Assembly (NCBI GenBank): GCA_903866825.1
Contig: CAIPPE010000328.1
Span: forward strand, 1 to 46,667
Direction of reading: 5' to 3'
Origin: an uncultured Methylococcaceae bacterium
GTDB lineage: Bacteria; Pseudomonadota; Gammaproteobacteria; Methylococcales; Methylomonadaceae
Length of the DNA: 46,667 nucleotides
Part shown: piece after piece, positions 25,280 through 33,594 of the stretch
Layout: every line of letters starts with the position of its first letter
How positions within the stretch are numbered: position 1 is the stretch's first letter
Made by a program: the position numbers and the translations under genes
The notes under the pieces: generated by a model
Databases searched by the model: none
Seen by the model: the letters and a program-made list of their open reading frames with translations, nothing else
What the model was told of the DNA's origin: nothing

Positions 25280-25498
25280 TACACCTTAAACCGGCCACGC
25301 TATGAAAAAGCCTGATTTAAAAGAGTCCGTAAAATGATTATTCAGGTTACGGGGAATTATCTAACGTAGGATAGACCTTATACGTATTTTTTAATCCAGC
25401 TAACGCGATTTAAAAATAAAACATTAAGTATTAAATAGACTCACTGTAGGGTGTTATCATCTAACGACCGTGTTTCTAGTTAAAAACGAATAGACACT

Positions 25499-25762
25499 AT
25501 GAATCCAATTGCAGAATTTTTAGAAAAAGGAGCTATCAGCCAGACATGGTTCGGTAAACAGCTGGGGGTCAGTCAGGGCTTGGTACAACATTGGCTCACG
25601 GGTCGCCGTCCTGTCACGCTGGAAACGGCGTTAGACATTGAAGAACGTTTCGGTATTGATGCAGAAAGTTTGAATGCAGACTTAAAATCCTTGTTTGAAC
25701 GGCTAGAAAAAAGAACACTGAAAAAACTTAAAGAGAAAAAAGCCAGTGTGAATAAAACGTAA
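25499..25762 (+). CDS. Cro/C1-type repressor-like protein
   Basis: An 87-aa helix-turn-helix protein: GAISQTWFGKQLGVSQGLVQHWLTGRRPVTLETALDIEERF is a Cro-like YdaS-type DNA-binding domain; the tail (KRTLKKLKEKKAS) is basic. It is the first gene of the phage-like block, just before an O-like replication gene, as Cro and CII precede O in lambdoid phages. The exact partner repressor is not present. Confidence 0.75.
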   Translation: MNPIAEFLEKGAISQTWFGKQLGVSQGLVQHWLTGRRPVTLETALDIEERFGIDAESLNADLKSLFERLEKRTLKKLKEKKASVNKT

Positions 25763-25791
25763 CGTTCGACGCAATAGCAAGGGGGCTATCG

Positions 25792-26535
25792 ATGTGTTTT
25801 GAAGCAGTCAATTGGGCGATACAACAACGTTGCGAAAAGGCACCACAAAAGTTGCTTTTAATCGTACTGGCCTATCATAAAAATAGTGAGACCGGTCGTT
25901 GTGATCCGAGTAACAAGTTATTAGCAATGGAAACATCCCAAACCGTCCGGGCCATTATTATTCAAATTCAAGACCTGTCAAAACAGGGGTTTTTAAAAAT
26001 CATTCAAAAATACGAAAATAATTGCCGCTTACCCAATCAATATGAACTAAAAATACCCGTCAAAAAAGTCATTTATCCGGTCATAAATACTGAAAAAATG
26101 CCAGAAATGGCGTCTTTTTTGGTAGGTAGTGAACGAGATGCACGAGGGGTCATGAACGTGGTTCATGAGGGTAGTGAACATGGTTCACCAGGGGTGGTGA
26201 ACGAAATGCATGAGGGTGGTGAACCAGGTTCACCTAAATATATAAATAAATATATCTCTTCTCTCTCTCTTTCCGATCCAGAAAAAGCCTGTTTAGCCTG
26301 GGCCAAAGAAAATCACTTTTGGGCCCCGCTCATGGTGTGTGATGAAAAGTTTATCGAGCTGTACTGCAGTCAAAAACCCAACGGCTTAAAATCACAATAC
26401 GAGACTCAGTTACTGAGTGCGGATAAAAAGGATCAGCGCAATGCTCAAACCAGTACCTCAACGTCTGAACACAGTAACCGACGACTCACCCCTGCCGAGA
26501 TCGTGGCAAAAGCAAACGGATATAAACCCAATTGA
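25792..26535 (+). CDS. Lambda O-like replication initiator
   Basis: A 247-aa protein with an N-terminal winged-helix replication domain: APQKLLLIVLAYHKNSETGRCDPSNKLLAMETSQTVRAIIIQIQDL, like phage O and RepO-type proteins. The middle (residues about 110-148) encodes Gly/His/Glu repeats (MNVVHEGSEHGSP, VNEMHEGGEPGSP), which reflect iteron DNA inside the gene, as in lambda O. The C-terminal region (SDPEKACLAWAKEN, LTPAEIVAKANGY) would bind the P-like helicase loader. The downstream P-like gene overlaps. Confidence 0.7.
   Translation: MCFEAVNWAIQQRCEKAPQKLLLIVLAYHKNSETGRCDPSNKLLAMETSQTVRAIIIQIQDLSKQGFLKIIQKYENNCRLPNQYELKIPVKKVIYPVINTEKMPEMASFLVGSERDARGVMNVVHEGSEHGSPGVVNEMHEGGEPGSPKYINKYISSLSLSDPEKACLAWAKENHFWAPLMVCDEKFIELYCSQKPNGLKSQYETQLLSADKKDQRNAQTSTSTSEHSNRRLTPAEIVAKANGYKPN
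26129..26260. promoter_or_regulatory. Phage-type replication origin inside the O-like gene (five iterons plus AT-rich tract)
   Basis: Repeats of the form TGAACnnGGTTCAnnAGG lie with TGAAC at 26130, 26153, 26175, 26198 and 26220 (pitch 22-23 bp); three are nearly perfect palindromes (for example GTGAACCAGGTTCAC). They are followed by the AT tract 26235-26255. Iterons within the initiator gene followed by an AT-rich unwinding element is the lambda ori arrangement. Activity is inferred. Confidence 0.7.
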
Positions 26536-26911
26536 GTTAAGCACAGTATTCAAAAGCCTAGACCCGAATTCACCCGAACATCGATTTCTGCTTATTTTTT
26601 GGATACGGATGGCCGAAATTTTTCAGCAATTCTGGACCAACGCACAGGGCACAGTGCCCACGGATATGTGGGCACAAACGCTGTTGGCGATGGGCGAGGA
26701 AAGCACACAAGAGGCGATTGTTTATTTTATCAAAAAAGGCGAGAAGTACCCGCCCACGCTGCCCGAGTTCTACGCCGCCGGTTATCAGTACCGCTTGCGA
26801 CAAGCCCGTTATGCCTTACCCAAACAAACACCCGTTTTTGATCGTGATAAAAGCAAAGCACAGCTAGAATTGCTCAAAAAGTCCCTCAATATGTGCAGCA
26901 CACAACACTGA
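26441..26911 (+). CDS. Lambda P-like helicase loader
   Basis: A 156-aa protein starting at the ATG inside the end of the O-like gene (a GTG frame starts at 26417). FWIRMAEIFQQFWTNAQG, the WAQTLLAMGEESTQEAIVYFIKKG helix and YPPTLPEFYAAG match the layout of phage P-type replication proteins. It would load the host DnaB helicase at the origin in the O-like gene. It overlaps that gene by about 95 bp, consistent with coupling. Confidence 0.55.
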   Translation: MLKPVPQRLNTVTDDSPLPRSWQKQTDINPIELSTVFKSLDPNSPEHRFLLIFWIRMAEIFQQFWTNAQGTVPTDMWAQTLLAMGEESTQEAIVYFIKKGEKYPPTLPEFYAAGYQYRLRQARYALPKQTPVFDRDKSKAQLELLKKSLNMCSTQH

Positions 26912-27010
26912 CTGATTAATCTTAAAAAATGAATAACGTGATAAGTCATGGTTATTTAACGATTTATAGAGCATACTAAAATTCAATTCTAAAAACAGGG
27001 ATTTTTGGCT

Positions 27011-27346
27011 ATGTATCGCTTCAGCACGGAACAAGCTCTACCGTTTTTAACCGGACTCTGGGTATTCGGTTTATCGCTACTGTCCGCCGTCGTCACTTAC
27101 GTCAACCGCATTTGTGACGGCGAGGTGATGAAGTCCCCGTGGCTCATTTTCCTTCGTGATTTTTTATATTGCCAAATGGCCGGTTTGATGACGTATGGTT
27201 TAGCAATTGCTGCCGGTTTTGATGGCTTTATCACCGCCGCGCTGGTTTCTGCAGGGTCGCACATGGGAGCACGCTTAATCATTGAGCTGGAAGCAATGGT
27301 GATACGGACCGTACAGATGTGCACACAACATCAAGGTACAAAATAA
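27011..27346 (+). CDS. Holin-like small membrane protein
   Basis: A 111-aa membrane protein with a phage-holin layout: a hydrophobic segment at about 12-35 (LTGLWVFGLSLLSAVVTYV), a basic linker, and hydrophobic segments at about 45-85. It is followed with a 1-nt overlap (TAATG) by the first K-x-T-G-P-L protein. An M15 endolysin lies 5.8 kb downstream on the opposite strand; a lysis role is suggested but not shown. Confidence 0.6.
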   Translation: MYRFSTEQALPFLTGLWVFGLSLLSAVVTYVNRICDGEVMKSPWLIFLRDFLYCQMAGLMTYGLAIAAGFDGFITAALVSAGSHMGARLIIELEAMVIRTVQMCTQHQGTK

Positions 27347-27660
27347 TGACCAAGGTTAAGGGTCCACTTTTTTCACTCGCCGCATCAGGCGTGTTCAACG
27401 GCCTCATGGAATTCAGAACCGGTGGCGGTAAAACCGTCGTGCACGGTATCCGGTCCGCACCGGCAACCAGATCCGCAGCCCAACAAGCCCAGTCCTTACG
27501 TTTTGCTACCGCCGTAGCCGGATGGAAAAACTTAACCGTTGAAGATCGGCAAAGCTGGAAGGATTCGGCTCAAAACACCGGACATAACGGTTATCAACTG
27601 TACCTCTCAGAGTTCGCTACCCAAAACATCACCCCACCCGATCAACCACTCATTCCCTAA
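27346..27660 (+). CDS. K-x-T-G-P-L family small protein 1
   Basis: A 104-aa protein starting MTKVKGPLFSLAASGVFNG, then RSAAQQAQSLRFATAVAGWKNL and a Trp-rich helix (DRQSWKDSA). It belongs to a family of five related proteins in this block (also 29152, 29412, 29774 and 31992) with the shared plan K-[VI]-x-G-P-L-x-S-x-x-A-S-G, a basic Arg-rich stretch, and one or two helices with W-x-x-L and a spaced Trp. These look like small structural virion parts, perhaps duplicated. Function unknown. Coupled to the holin-like gene. Confidence 0.65.
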   Translation: MTKVKGPLFSLAASGVFNGLMEFRTGGGKTVVHGIRSAPATRSAAQQAQSLRFATAVAGWKNLTVEDRQSWKDSAQNTGHNGYQLYLSEFATQNITPPDQPLIP

Positions 27661-27675
27661 TCGTATTCAAAGCGT

Positions 27676-28206
27676 ATGCAGACTGAAAACGGCTATACCG
27701 TCGCAGAAAAAAACATTCACTTATTGTCCGGTGATACCTGGGCACCTTGGTTTGAAAAAGAAGTTAATCGTGCCTCAAGCTCGATTCATTTATCGATTTA
27801 CATGATCTCCGATCATTGGCGTTCGCCAGATGTGGGTAATCTGGATCTCGTTGAGACCTTGGCCAATGCAGGGTACCGTGGATTAAACTGCAGGTGCATT
27901 ATCGATCAACCCCATGTCGTAAACCGACGCATTAAATTCAACACCAAAGCCGCACGTAAATTGCAGGACAGCGGTTGGAAAGTCAGAGTTATGCCTTCGA
28001 ATAAAACATTACACGAAAAAGTCCTCTTGTTAGACAAACACCTGAGCGTTATCGGTTCGCACAATATTTCAAAAGCCAGTGCTGTAAGTAATTTTGATAC
28101 GTCCTTAGCCATTGAATCAGAAGCCCTTGCGCAGCGTATTTACCGACAATTTTGGGAACGTTGGCGTGTCGCCGTGCCCTTTGTGGCGGATGTATGGCTA
28201 AGATAA
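27676..28206 (+). CDS. Phospholipase D-like HKD-motif protein
   Basis: A 176-aa protein with one HKD motif, HEKVLLLDKHLSVIGSHN, typical of PLD-superfamily nucleases such as Nuc (endonuclease dimers) and BfiI. LNCRCIIDQP and VRVMPSN fit the flanking strands. It may act as a DNA/RNA nuclease or a phospholipase. Its last bases overlap the next gene. Confidence 0.8.
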   Translation: MQTENGYTVAEKNIHLLSGDTWAPWFEKEVNRASSSIHLSIYMISDHWRSPDVGNLDLVETLANAGYRGLNCRCIIDQPHVVNRRIKFNTKAARKLQDSGWKVRVMPSNKTLHEKVLLLDKHLSVIGSHNISKASAVSNFDTSLAIESEALAQRIYRQFWERWRVAVPFVADVWLR

Positions 28207-29159
28207 AAAGCCAGTCGATACCCCCGAGTTTATTGGCTGATTATTGTGGCCTATTAACCACGCCCAAAAAATACCAAAAAACAGGCATGACTATGGGCAT
28301 AAAACCCAGCACCCGACAGGCTTTAAAACCACCACAAACCAATGAATTGTTAAGAGTCCAACTCGCAACAGCCAGTTGGTTAGTCGATCAATGGAACCCC
28401 CATTTTGGTAGTCAGTTTTATTCAGACAGACTCAGCGAAATAAAGGCGAATGTGTTTGATCCCCACTACTGGTACACCTTAACGCCGATACGCGACCGCA
28501 CAGAACGCGGTTTTCCAGAGATTGAGGCTTATGAGCGACCGGTCAATGACCAATACAACGACCCGCTGCGCATCCAGAGTAATTGTGTTTACACGCGCTG
28601 GAGTGTTTTTTATGACACGCCCTTAGACAATGGCACGCTCACCTTCCCGGCTCCAGGATGGCAAGGTACGGTGATTGATCAAATATGGCGTGATAGCTGG
28701 TTTGCTCAACGTCGATTAATTTATGAGTTGCCGGTGATCATCACAAAGGATGATAAACGCCCCGTACTCATGGGCTTAGACAGCCAAGTGACCGCCACCG
28801 CGACCTTCAGAGGCAACAGTATCTGGTTTGCCAGAGGCTTGTGGCCATACTTTTTTCATGAGGCCGGAACGATAGCCCCGATTGTTAATTATTTGATGAC
28901 AAAATGGAACAAAGGCGATATTTATCCCATGGATTTAACCAATACCAGCAATGATTATTGGCAATGCACCAACACTATTCAGATCCTGCGTGATGCTCGC
29001 GTCAATCGTGCCGAAAGTATTCTCACACCGGCCAACCAGCTAGGCGTAATCATCACCACCCCGCCCAGCCGTGGCGTGTACTCAGCTCGAAACGATAATG
29101 TCAGAGTTACCCACCATGAAGACTTAACAATTTATGTAGCAAAAAGCCCCAATGGTTAG
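28194..29159 (+). CDS. Unrecognised phage-like protein (possible structural)
   Basis: A 321-aa protein starting at the ATG 28194 inside the end of the PLD gene; an upstream GTG-type extension is unlikely. Proline- and aromatic-rich, with repeated Trp/Tyr motifs (YWYTLTPIRDRTERG, FPAPGWQGT), as in tail or virion proteins. No catalytic motif seen. It lies in a string of overlapping genes, which suggests one late operon. Not recognised; virion association is inferred. Confidence 0.6.
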   Translation: MAKIKSQSIPPSLLADYCGLLTTPKKYQKTGMTMGIKPSTRQALKPPQTNELLRVQLATASWLVDQWNPHFGSQFYSDRLSEIKANVFDPHYWYTLTPIRDRTERGFPEIEAYERPVNDQYNDPLRIQSNCVYTRWSVFYDTPLDNGTLTFPAPGWQGTVIDQIWRDSWFAQRRLIYELPVIITKDDKRPVLMGLDSQVTATATFRGNSIWFARGLWPYFFHEAGTIAPIVNYLMTKWNKGDIYPMDLTNTSNDYWQCTNTIQILRDARVNRAESILTPANQLGVIITTPPSRGVYSARNDNVRVTHHEDLTIYVAKSPNG

Positions 29160-29415
29160 AATTACAAGGCCACTGTTTAGCGACTCAGCCACTGGAAAAA
29201 TAGCCGATATTGGCACGTTCAGAATGGGAAAACACGGGGCACAATTCATGGTCATCACTCAACCCGTTGACCGTAAAACATCAAAACAACTGGCCTTAAG
29301 AGCCTGCTTTAAAGCAGCCAGAGCCGCATGGCTTGCCATCGATCCGCACGACAGAGAATCATGGGGCGATTTTTGGCGGTCCTGGTTAATCACTCATCCA
29401 TTAGTTAATTTATGA
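29152..29415 (+). CDS. K-x-T-G-P-L family small protein 2
   Basis: An 87-aa protein, MVRITRPLFSDSATGKIADIGTF, with RKTSKQLALRACFKAARAAWLAIDPHDRESWGDFWRSW, the spaced-Trp helix of the family. Its ATG overlaps the previous gene by 8 nt. It shares the family plan but replaces G-P-L with R-P-L. Confidence 0.6.
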   Translation: MVRITRPLFSDSATGKIADIGTFRMGKHGAQFMVITQPVDRKTSKQLALRACFKAARAAWLAIDPHDRESWGDFWRSWLITHPLVNL

Positions 29416-29771
29416 AACCAGACCTTCACAAAATAAGTAAACGAGTCACAGGAAAAATACATCAAGGTTACGATCCGTTCACGGGTAAAGCCTTCAAGAT
29501 GGTTTACCAGCAAGTCAGAAAAGGTTTAGGCAACCTCGAAGATCAGGGCAAAATGGGCTTGCAACTCAGAGTCGAACCACCCAGAACCGACAAAAAAAGC
29601 CTTAGTCAACTGCAATGCAGAGCACGCTTAAGCGCAGCCACCGCCGCATGGAAAACATTAGACACTGAACAAAAATTTATCTTTTCAGAGGATGCCATAG
29701 GAAAATATCTAACAGGTTATAACCTGTTTATCAGTTGGTATTGCAAACAACACCCGTTAACCGAGTATTAA
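29412..29771 (+). CDS. K-x-T-G-P-L family small protein 3 (divergent)
   Basis: A 119-aa protein starting MKPDLHKISKRVTGKIHQGYD, and later QLQCRARLSAATAAWKTLDTEQKFIF. The second half follows the family plan; the first half is longer and carries a Gly-rich basic stretch. ATGA overlap with the previous gene. Function unknown. Confidence 0.5.
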   Translation: MKPDLHKISKRVTGKIHQGYDPFTGKAFKMVYQQVRKGLGNLEDQGKMGLQLRVEPPRTDKKSLSQLQCRARLSAATAAWKTLDTEQKFIFSEDAIGKYLTGYNLFISWYCKQHPLTEY

Positions 29772-29773
29772 GC

Positions 29774-30154
29774 ATGGCAAAAGTAACCGGCCCATTATTC
29801 TCAAATACAGCCAGTGGCAACCTGGCTAATGGAAATCTGCAATACCGTTCCGGTCATTGGGGTACACAAGTTTATAAACCCCTCACCCCCAGTAAACAAA
29901 ACCAGGGCAAGCCCTCACCTGCACAGACGGCACAACGGGCACGCTTTAAAGTAGTCCGCGATGGTTGGCATGCCTTAAGTCCAGACTCCAAGCAAAGCTA
30001 CAATAATCAGGCGGCTACATTGGGAACGATGAACGGCTGGAATCTTTATGTCTCACTGGGATTAAAGAAACAAAAACAACCCACGGATAACCTGCTTACC
30101 AGCGATAACCTGACTCTGCTGGACAACTTTAACAAACCCTTGCAAACAGATTAA
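29774..30154 (+). CDS. K-x-T-G-P-L family small protein 4
   Basis: A 126-aa protein starting MAKVTGPLFSNTASGNLANG (chosen over an upstream start at 29735 that overlaps the previous gene). It continues KQNQGKPSPAQTAQRARF and ALSPDSKQSYNNQAATLG. This is the clearest match to members 1 and 5. Next is the collagen-like gene. Confidence 0.65.
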   Translation: MAKVTGPLFSNTASGNLANGNLQYRSGHWGTQVYKPLTPSKQNQGKPSPAQTAQRARFKVVRDGWHALSPDSKQSYNNQAATLGTMNGWNLYVSLGLKKQKQPTDNLLTSDNLTLLDNFNKPLQTD

Positions 30155-30162
30155 TCGCGGCC

Positions 30163-30750
30163 ATGCCACACATCAACGAGTTACCCTTGTTAGATCGTCC
30201 CGTGGTAACCACGGATAACCTCATTATTGAAGGCACAGAAGGCACCCGAAGAATAGCCGCAACCGAATTTAAAGGCGAACCTGGCACCAATGGAAATGAC
30301 GGCCATGATGGTCATGACGGTGAAAAAGGAGGGCAAGGTGATCAAGGCTTAACCGGTCAAACCGGTTCAGACACAAGAGCGCGTGAGTCAACTTATTTCA
30401 CAACGGAACCCATTCTAGGTAATTGCATACGAATTGGCACAATTAGTATGGCAAACACGTTTGAACTACTACAGGTAGTGTTATCGAGTCCCGGAAGACT
30501 ACGATTATACTCAACGATTGACGCACAAATGGCTGATATATTGAGGCCTGTTAATCAAATTCCAGTTAGCGGTTCAGGTCTGATCGTAGACATCAATAAT
30601 CCAATCAACAACGTGCAAAATCTGGACCCGCACGCCTTGGGTTCCAACATGGATACCCCGCCGACAGAAAATATTTATTACAGCATCACCAACAACGGCA
30701 GCACAATCGCCATCACCGTTACGCTCATATTTTTAAGGAAAGAAAGTTAA
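30163..30750 (+). CDS. Collagen-like repeat protein (tail or fibre-like)
   Basis: A 195-aa protein with a Gly-x-Y stretch (GEPGTNGNDGHDGHDGEKG, about 41-59, continuing to GQTGS) in an otherwise beta-rich sequence. Collagen-like spacers are common in phage tail fibres and bacterial surface proteins. The C-terminal part may be a trimerising tip. It overlaps the next gene by TAATG. Function inferred from composition. Confidence 0.6.
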   Translation: MPHINELPLLDRPVVTTDNLIIEGTEGTRRIAATEFKGEPGTNGNDGHDGHDGEKGGQGDQGLTGQTGSDTRARESTYFTTEPILGNCIRIGTISMANTFELLQVVLSSPGRLRLYSTIDAQMADILRPVNQIPVSGSGLIVDINNPINNVQNLDPHALGSNMDTPPTENIYYSITNNGSTIAITVTLIFLRKES

Positions 30751-31610
30751 TGGCCAATTTATTTAATAACAGCTTAGTCGCGTCAAACACCACCACCGTA
30801 TTTATCAGGGCATGGGCAGCATTTGTTCATAGTGCTTTCATGCTGGGCTTCGTGAATGTCGTCGATGCATCACAGGTTGATTTAACGACCTTAATTGTAC
30901 CCTCACCAGCAGGCACAAGTTTAGGGTACAAAATATATAAAACCAATGATGCATTAACCCCTGTTTATTTCAAAATCGAATTTGGTTGCCCTTCAAGTGT
31001 TTCACTTCCTGGGCTATGGATAACAATAGGCACTGGTTACACTTTAGGCGGAACCATTAATGGCGTCGTGTTATTAGCCAGAACCCTATTAGTAAATTCT
31101 GCATATGATATCTTAACGACTCATAACTGTTTTGCGAGTGGTGCAAGTAATCGGGTTTGTTTTGCCCTGTTTACCAGTTTAAACAGTATGAGTTTCTGGT
31201 TTAGTTTTGAGAGAAGAAAAGACACAAACCTAGTTGATACCGACACCGGCGTATTAATTGATTATGGCTTAAGCAGTAGTGGACACGCCAGTTTATGCGC
31301 TCCTTTCCTTGGCATCATTCCCGTTAAGGAAACCGGTTTTCAATTCATCTTATCGACAAACAACCCCGCCGCTTACAGCAATGTAGTACCGCAAGGCTTA
31401 AGAATCCCCTGTTTGGGACCGAGCGAACCCCCAGGCACAAATATCGCTTTTTGTAATTCAAACGATTACGGCAGTTTTGCCGAACCCGTGTTAACCATCA
31501 ACGCAACGGATATTAAATTCAAACATTGTGGCCCCTATATCAACACCTTAAGAGGGGCTTCAAGCGGCTGTGTGGACGCTAACACCCGCCTTTTATTGAG
31601 ATATGACTAA
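30750..31610 (+). CDS. Unrecognised virion-like protein, 286 aa
   Basis: A 286-aa protein rich in Ser/Thr/Gly beta strands, with no family motif recognised. It has a hydrophobic N-terminus (FIRAWAAFVHSAFMLGF) and several scattered cysteines (GPSEPPGTNIAFCNSNDYG). Placement between two TAATG-coupled genes indicates co-translation. A receptor-binding or tail role is only a guess. Confidence 0.5.
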   Translation: MANLFNNSLVASNTTTVFIRAWAAFVHSAFMLGFVNVVDASQVDLTTLIVPSPAGTSLGYKIYKTNDALTPVYFKIEFGCPSSVSLPGLWITIGTGYTLGGTINGVVLLARTLLVNSAYDILTTHNCFASGASNRVCFALFTSLNSMSFWFSFERRKDTNLVDTDTGVLIDYGLSSSGHASLCAPFLGIIPVKETGFQFILSTNNPAAYSNVVPQGLRIPCLGPSEPPGTNIAFCNSNDYGSFAEPVLTINATDIKFKHCGPYINTLRGASSGCVDANTRLLLRYD

Positions 31611-31906
31611 TGACTACAAGTACCGGTTTCGGATGGAATAACACCTCACCCTTTCAGGTGACGATCTGCCGAAAAGGTGTGGGAATTTATAGAACAGTCA
31701 ATAGCAGCGAAAATCAAAAAACTAAACGCACTTATAGCCTGATTAGAAATGCCACCACCCTTCGCCCCACTATCAGCCTTATAAAACCCTGTCAGGCATT
31801 ATTAAACTACAACCAATGCACCCCCAGAAAGATCATAGCCAGCCCAATACCCACGGGAATTAACCAAAACCCCATCACCACCGGCCAATTATGGCCTAGA
31901 TACTAA
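31610..31906 (+). CDS. Small unrecognised protein
   Basis: A 98-aa protein starting MTTSTGFGWNNTSPFQV, basic overall (KKT...RTYSLIRNATTL). Coupled to the previous gene (TAATG). The spacing to the next gene is 85 bp. No fold recognised; probably a real member of the late gene string. Confidence 0.5.
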   Translation: MTTSTGFGWNNTSPFQVTICRKGVGIYRTVNSSENQKTKRTYSLIRNATTLRPTISLIKPCQALLNYNQCTPRKIIASPIPTGINQNPITTGQLWPRY

Positions 31907-31991
31907 CAAATCAATAACTTAACTTGACATGCCAACGAACAGAGGGTTTACACTGGATTCACTTAATAAATTACACCTTGGAGGTGGCAAA

Positions 31992-32540
31992 ATGGCAAAA
32001 GTAACAGGCCCGTTGATGTCAATGGACGCATCCGGTAAATTTGGAGGTACATTAGTCTTTTCAAAGTGGAAAGGACGCAATGTGGTAAGACAGTTGGTCA
32101 TTCCAGCCAACCCCAACAGCCAAGGTCAAGAGGACGCACGTAATAGAACCCGCGTCACTGGAGCTTTGCAGGCATGGGTTAATGCCACAGGAATGAAAGC
32201 CCCGCTCGCCACAGAAACCGACAAAGTCCGCATTAAAGCAGTCACTCCCGGCGGTTATGCCTGGAATGGCTTTTTAACTCAGACTGTAATAGGCCAAGGT
32301 GGTTTAACGTACAACGCCGCACAAGCCGCTTATACCTTACTCACCGCACCGCAGAAAGCCGCGTGGGTTGAAGCAACTAACGCAGTCACCCCGTTAATCA
32401 GTGATGTTTTCCAAACCGTCGAAGGCGGTGGAGCAGGCGTACCGATCACTGACGGCGAAGTGTTTTTTATCCTGCAATATGGCCTGAGTTTATTGGGCCT
32501 GGCCGACTTACCCGGTGCCGTTCCCCCTGTGTATGCGTAA
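31992..32540 (+). CDS. K-x-T-G-P-L family protein 5 (long form)
   Basis: A 182-aa protein starting MAKVTGPLMSMDASGKFGG at the ATG 31992, preceded by GGAGGT 6-9 nt upstream (a longer frame from 31929 is rejected). It has an Arg-rich stretch (SKWKGRNVVRQL, then EDARNRTRVTGAL) and two repeats of a Trp-containing helix (LQAWVNATG, then KAAWVEATNAV). It is the longest member and may be a fused double version of the family. A terminator follows. Confidence 0.65.
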   Translation: MAKVTGPLMSMDASGKFGGTLVFSKWKGRNVVRQLVIPANPNSQGQEDARNRTRVTGALQAWVNATGMKAPLATETDKVRIKAVTPGGYAWNGFLTQTVIGQGGLTYNAAQAAYTLLTAPQKAAWVEATNAVTPLISDVFQTVEGGGAGVPITDGEVFFILQYGLSLLGLADLPGAVPPVYA

Positions 32541-32592
32541 CAAAAATGTTAAACCCTAAAACAGACCAATAAAAAGCCCCGTTGGTTAGTTT

Positions 32593-32629
32593 AAAAAACC
32601 CCTTCCTTAAAACGCTGGGGTTTTTTTTT
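32593..32629. terminator. Rho-independent terminator after the late gene string
   Basis: AAAAAACCCC (32593-32602) pairs with GGGGTTTTTT (32617-32626), followed by more T residues. The A-tract and T-tract make it bidirectional. It closes the 27011-32540 string. Confidence 0.8.
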
Positions 32630-32807
32630 AACGCAGAATCATAGTGCAAAAGCGAAAGCGGCTCAGTACAAAGTGACCTGAACGTGAACAGAGAGAAGAA
32701 GCGAAAGCGGCCCATTAATCCGCGCATGGTAATTTGGAGATGTCGAAAAACAAGCTAAAAACAATCAAAAAACAACCTTGAAGCTGTTAATTATCGAAGG
32801 AAAGTCA

Positions 32808-33080
32808 ATGAAGATACTAATAATCTGCTTATTTCTGTGTAGTTGTGCAATCGTTGATTACGAGGGAAAAAGTGATGGATCAACAAAGGTCAATATCTAC
32901 ACCTTAGGCTCAGATAAAGCCTTGCAAGACTTCAGTGCAAGCGTGATACCCAATGGCGAGAGAAAATTCATCATTGGTAAATACTCAGAGAATCAGACTA
33001 ACGGCATGAAGCAGGCCAATCAAGGCCTACAAATGCTCATGGAAGGTCTGGCTAAAGGTGCCGTAGAAGGCGTTAAATAA
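32808..33080 (+). CDS. Small lipoprotein
   Basis: A 90-aa protein with a lipoprotein signal peptide MKILIICLFLCSCAIVDYEG (hydrophobic run followed by the L-C-S-C lipobox). The mature part is charged and unrecognised (IGKYSENQTNGMKQANQGLQML). GAAGGAAAG precedes the chosen ATG 32808; the ATG at 32778 lacks this. The role could be spanin-like (outer-membrane lysis) or an entry/exclusion protein; both are inference. Confidence 0.6.
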   Translation: MKILIICLFLCSCAIVDYEGKSDGSTKVNIYTLGSDKALQDFSASVIPNGERKFIIGKYSENQTNGMKQANQGLQMLMEGLAKGAVEGVK

Positions 33081-33098
33081 TCGTGAACATCAACACAA

Positions 33099-33521
33099 TC
33101 AAGCTAGTTTTTGTGAGGGATAGTCCATGTACCAGTGCAGTGTATGGCCTTGTAGATCCTGACAATGAGCGAGTTCTGGAAAGCTCTTCCAGTTACCCGC
33201 CCACTCCAAACCGACAGATTCAGCAACAACCCCACAGCGTTTGAATAAGACCAGATTATTCCAGACGGCCTTGCCATTCACGATAGGGCAAAAATCAAAG
33301 GCTAACCTGTAATTATGGGCCGATTGCCCCCCATTGGCATTCGTGACTTTAGGGCCGGCAGTGGTACGTCCCTGGGCGTATAACATGGCTTGAGTAGCAT
33401 TATCCCTGAAGGTAGACGTGATAATAATATCAATACCGACCGCTTTGCAGCCTTCGATAAACGCTTTGCATTGGTTAGCAACATTGGGATGTAGATCAGA
33501 TATTTTGCGACTATTAATCAT
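33099..33521 (-). CDS. M15-family endolysin (D-Ala-D-Ala/L-Ala-D-Glu peptidase-like)
   Basis: A 140-aa cell-wall peptidase like phage M15 endolysins: DIIITSTFRD (strand), SAHNYRLAFDFCP (His and Asp zinc ligands, HxxxxxxAxDF), and GHTLHWYMDYP near the C-terminus (third ligand). Start ATG 33521; the TTG at 33527 is also in frame. It is on the minus strand, opposite the rest of the phage-like block, with the lipoprotein gene ending just beside it (19 bp, convergent). No signal peptide, so release would need the holin. Confidence 0.85.
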   Translation of the reverse strand: MINSRKISDLHPNVANQCKAFIEGCKAVGIDIIITSTFRDNATQAMLYAQGRTTAGPKVTNANGGQSAHNYRLAFDFCPIVNGKAVWNNLVLFKRCGVVAESVGLEWAGNWKSFPELAHCQDLQGHTLHWYMDYPSQKLA

Positions 33522-33594
33522 AAACAATATGCCCTTAAGAATGGGTAGATGAAAAATTCAGTATAGGACCCGTTAATTGAGCAAGTACACATAA

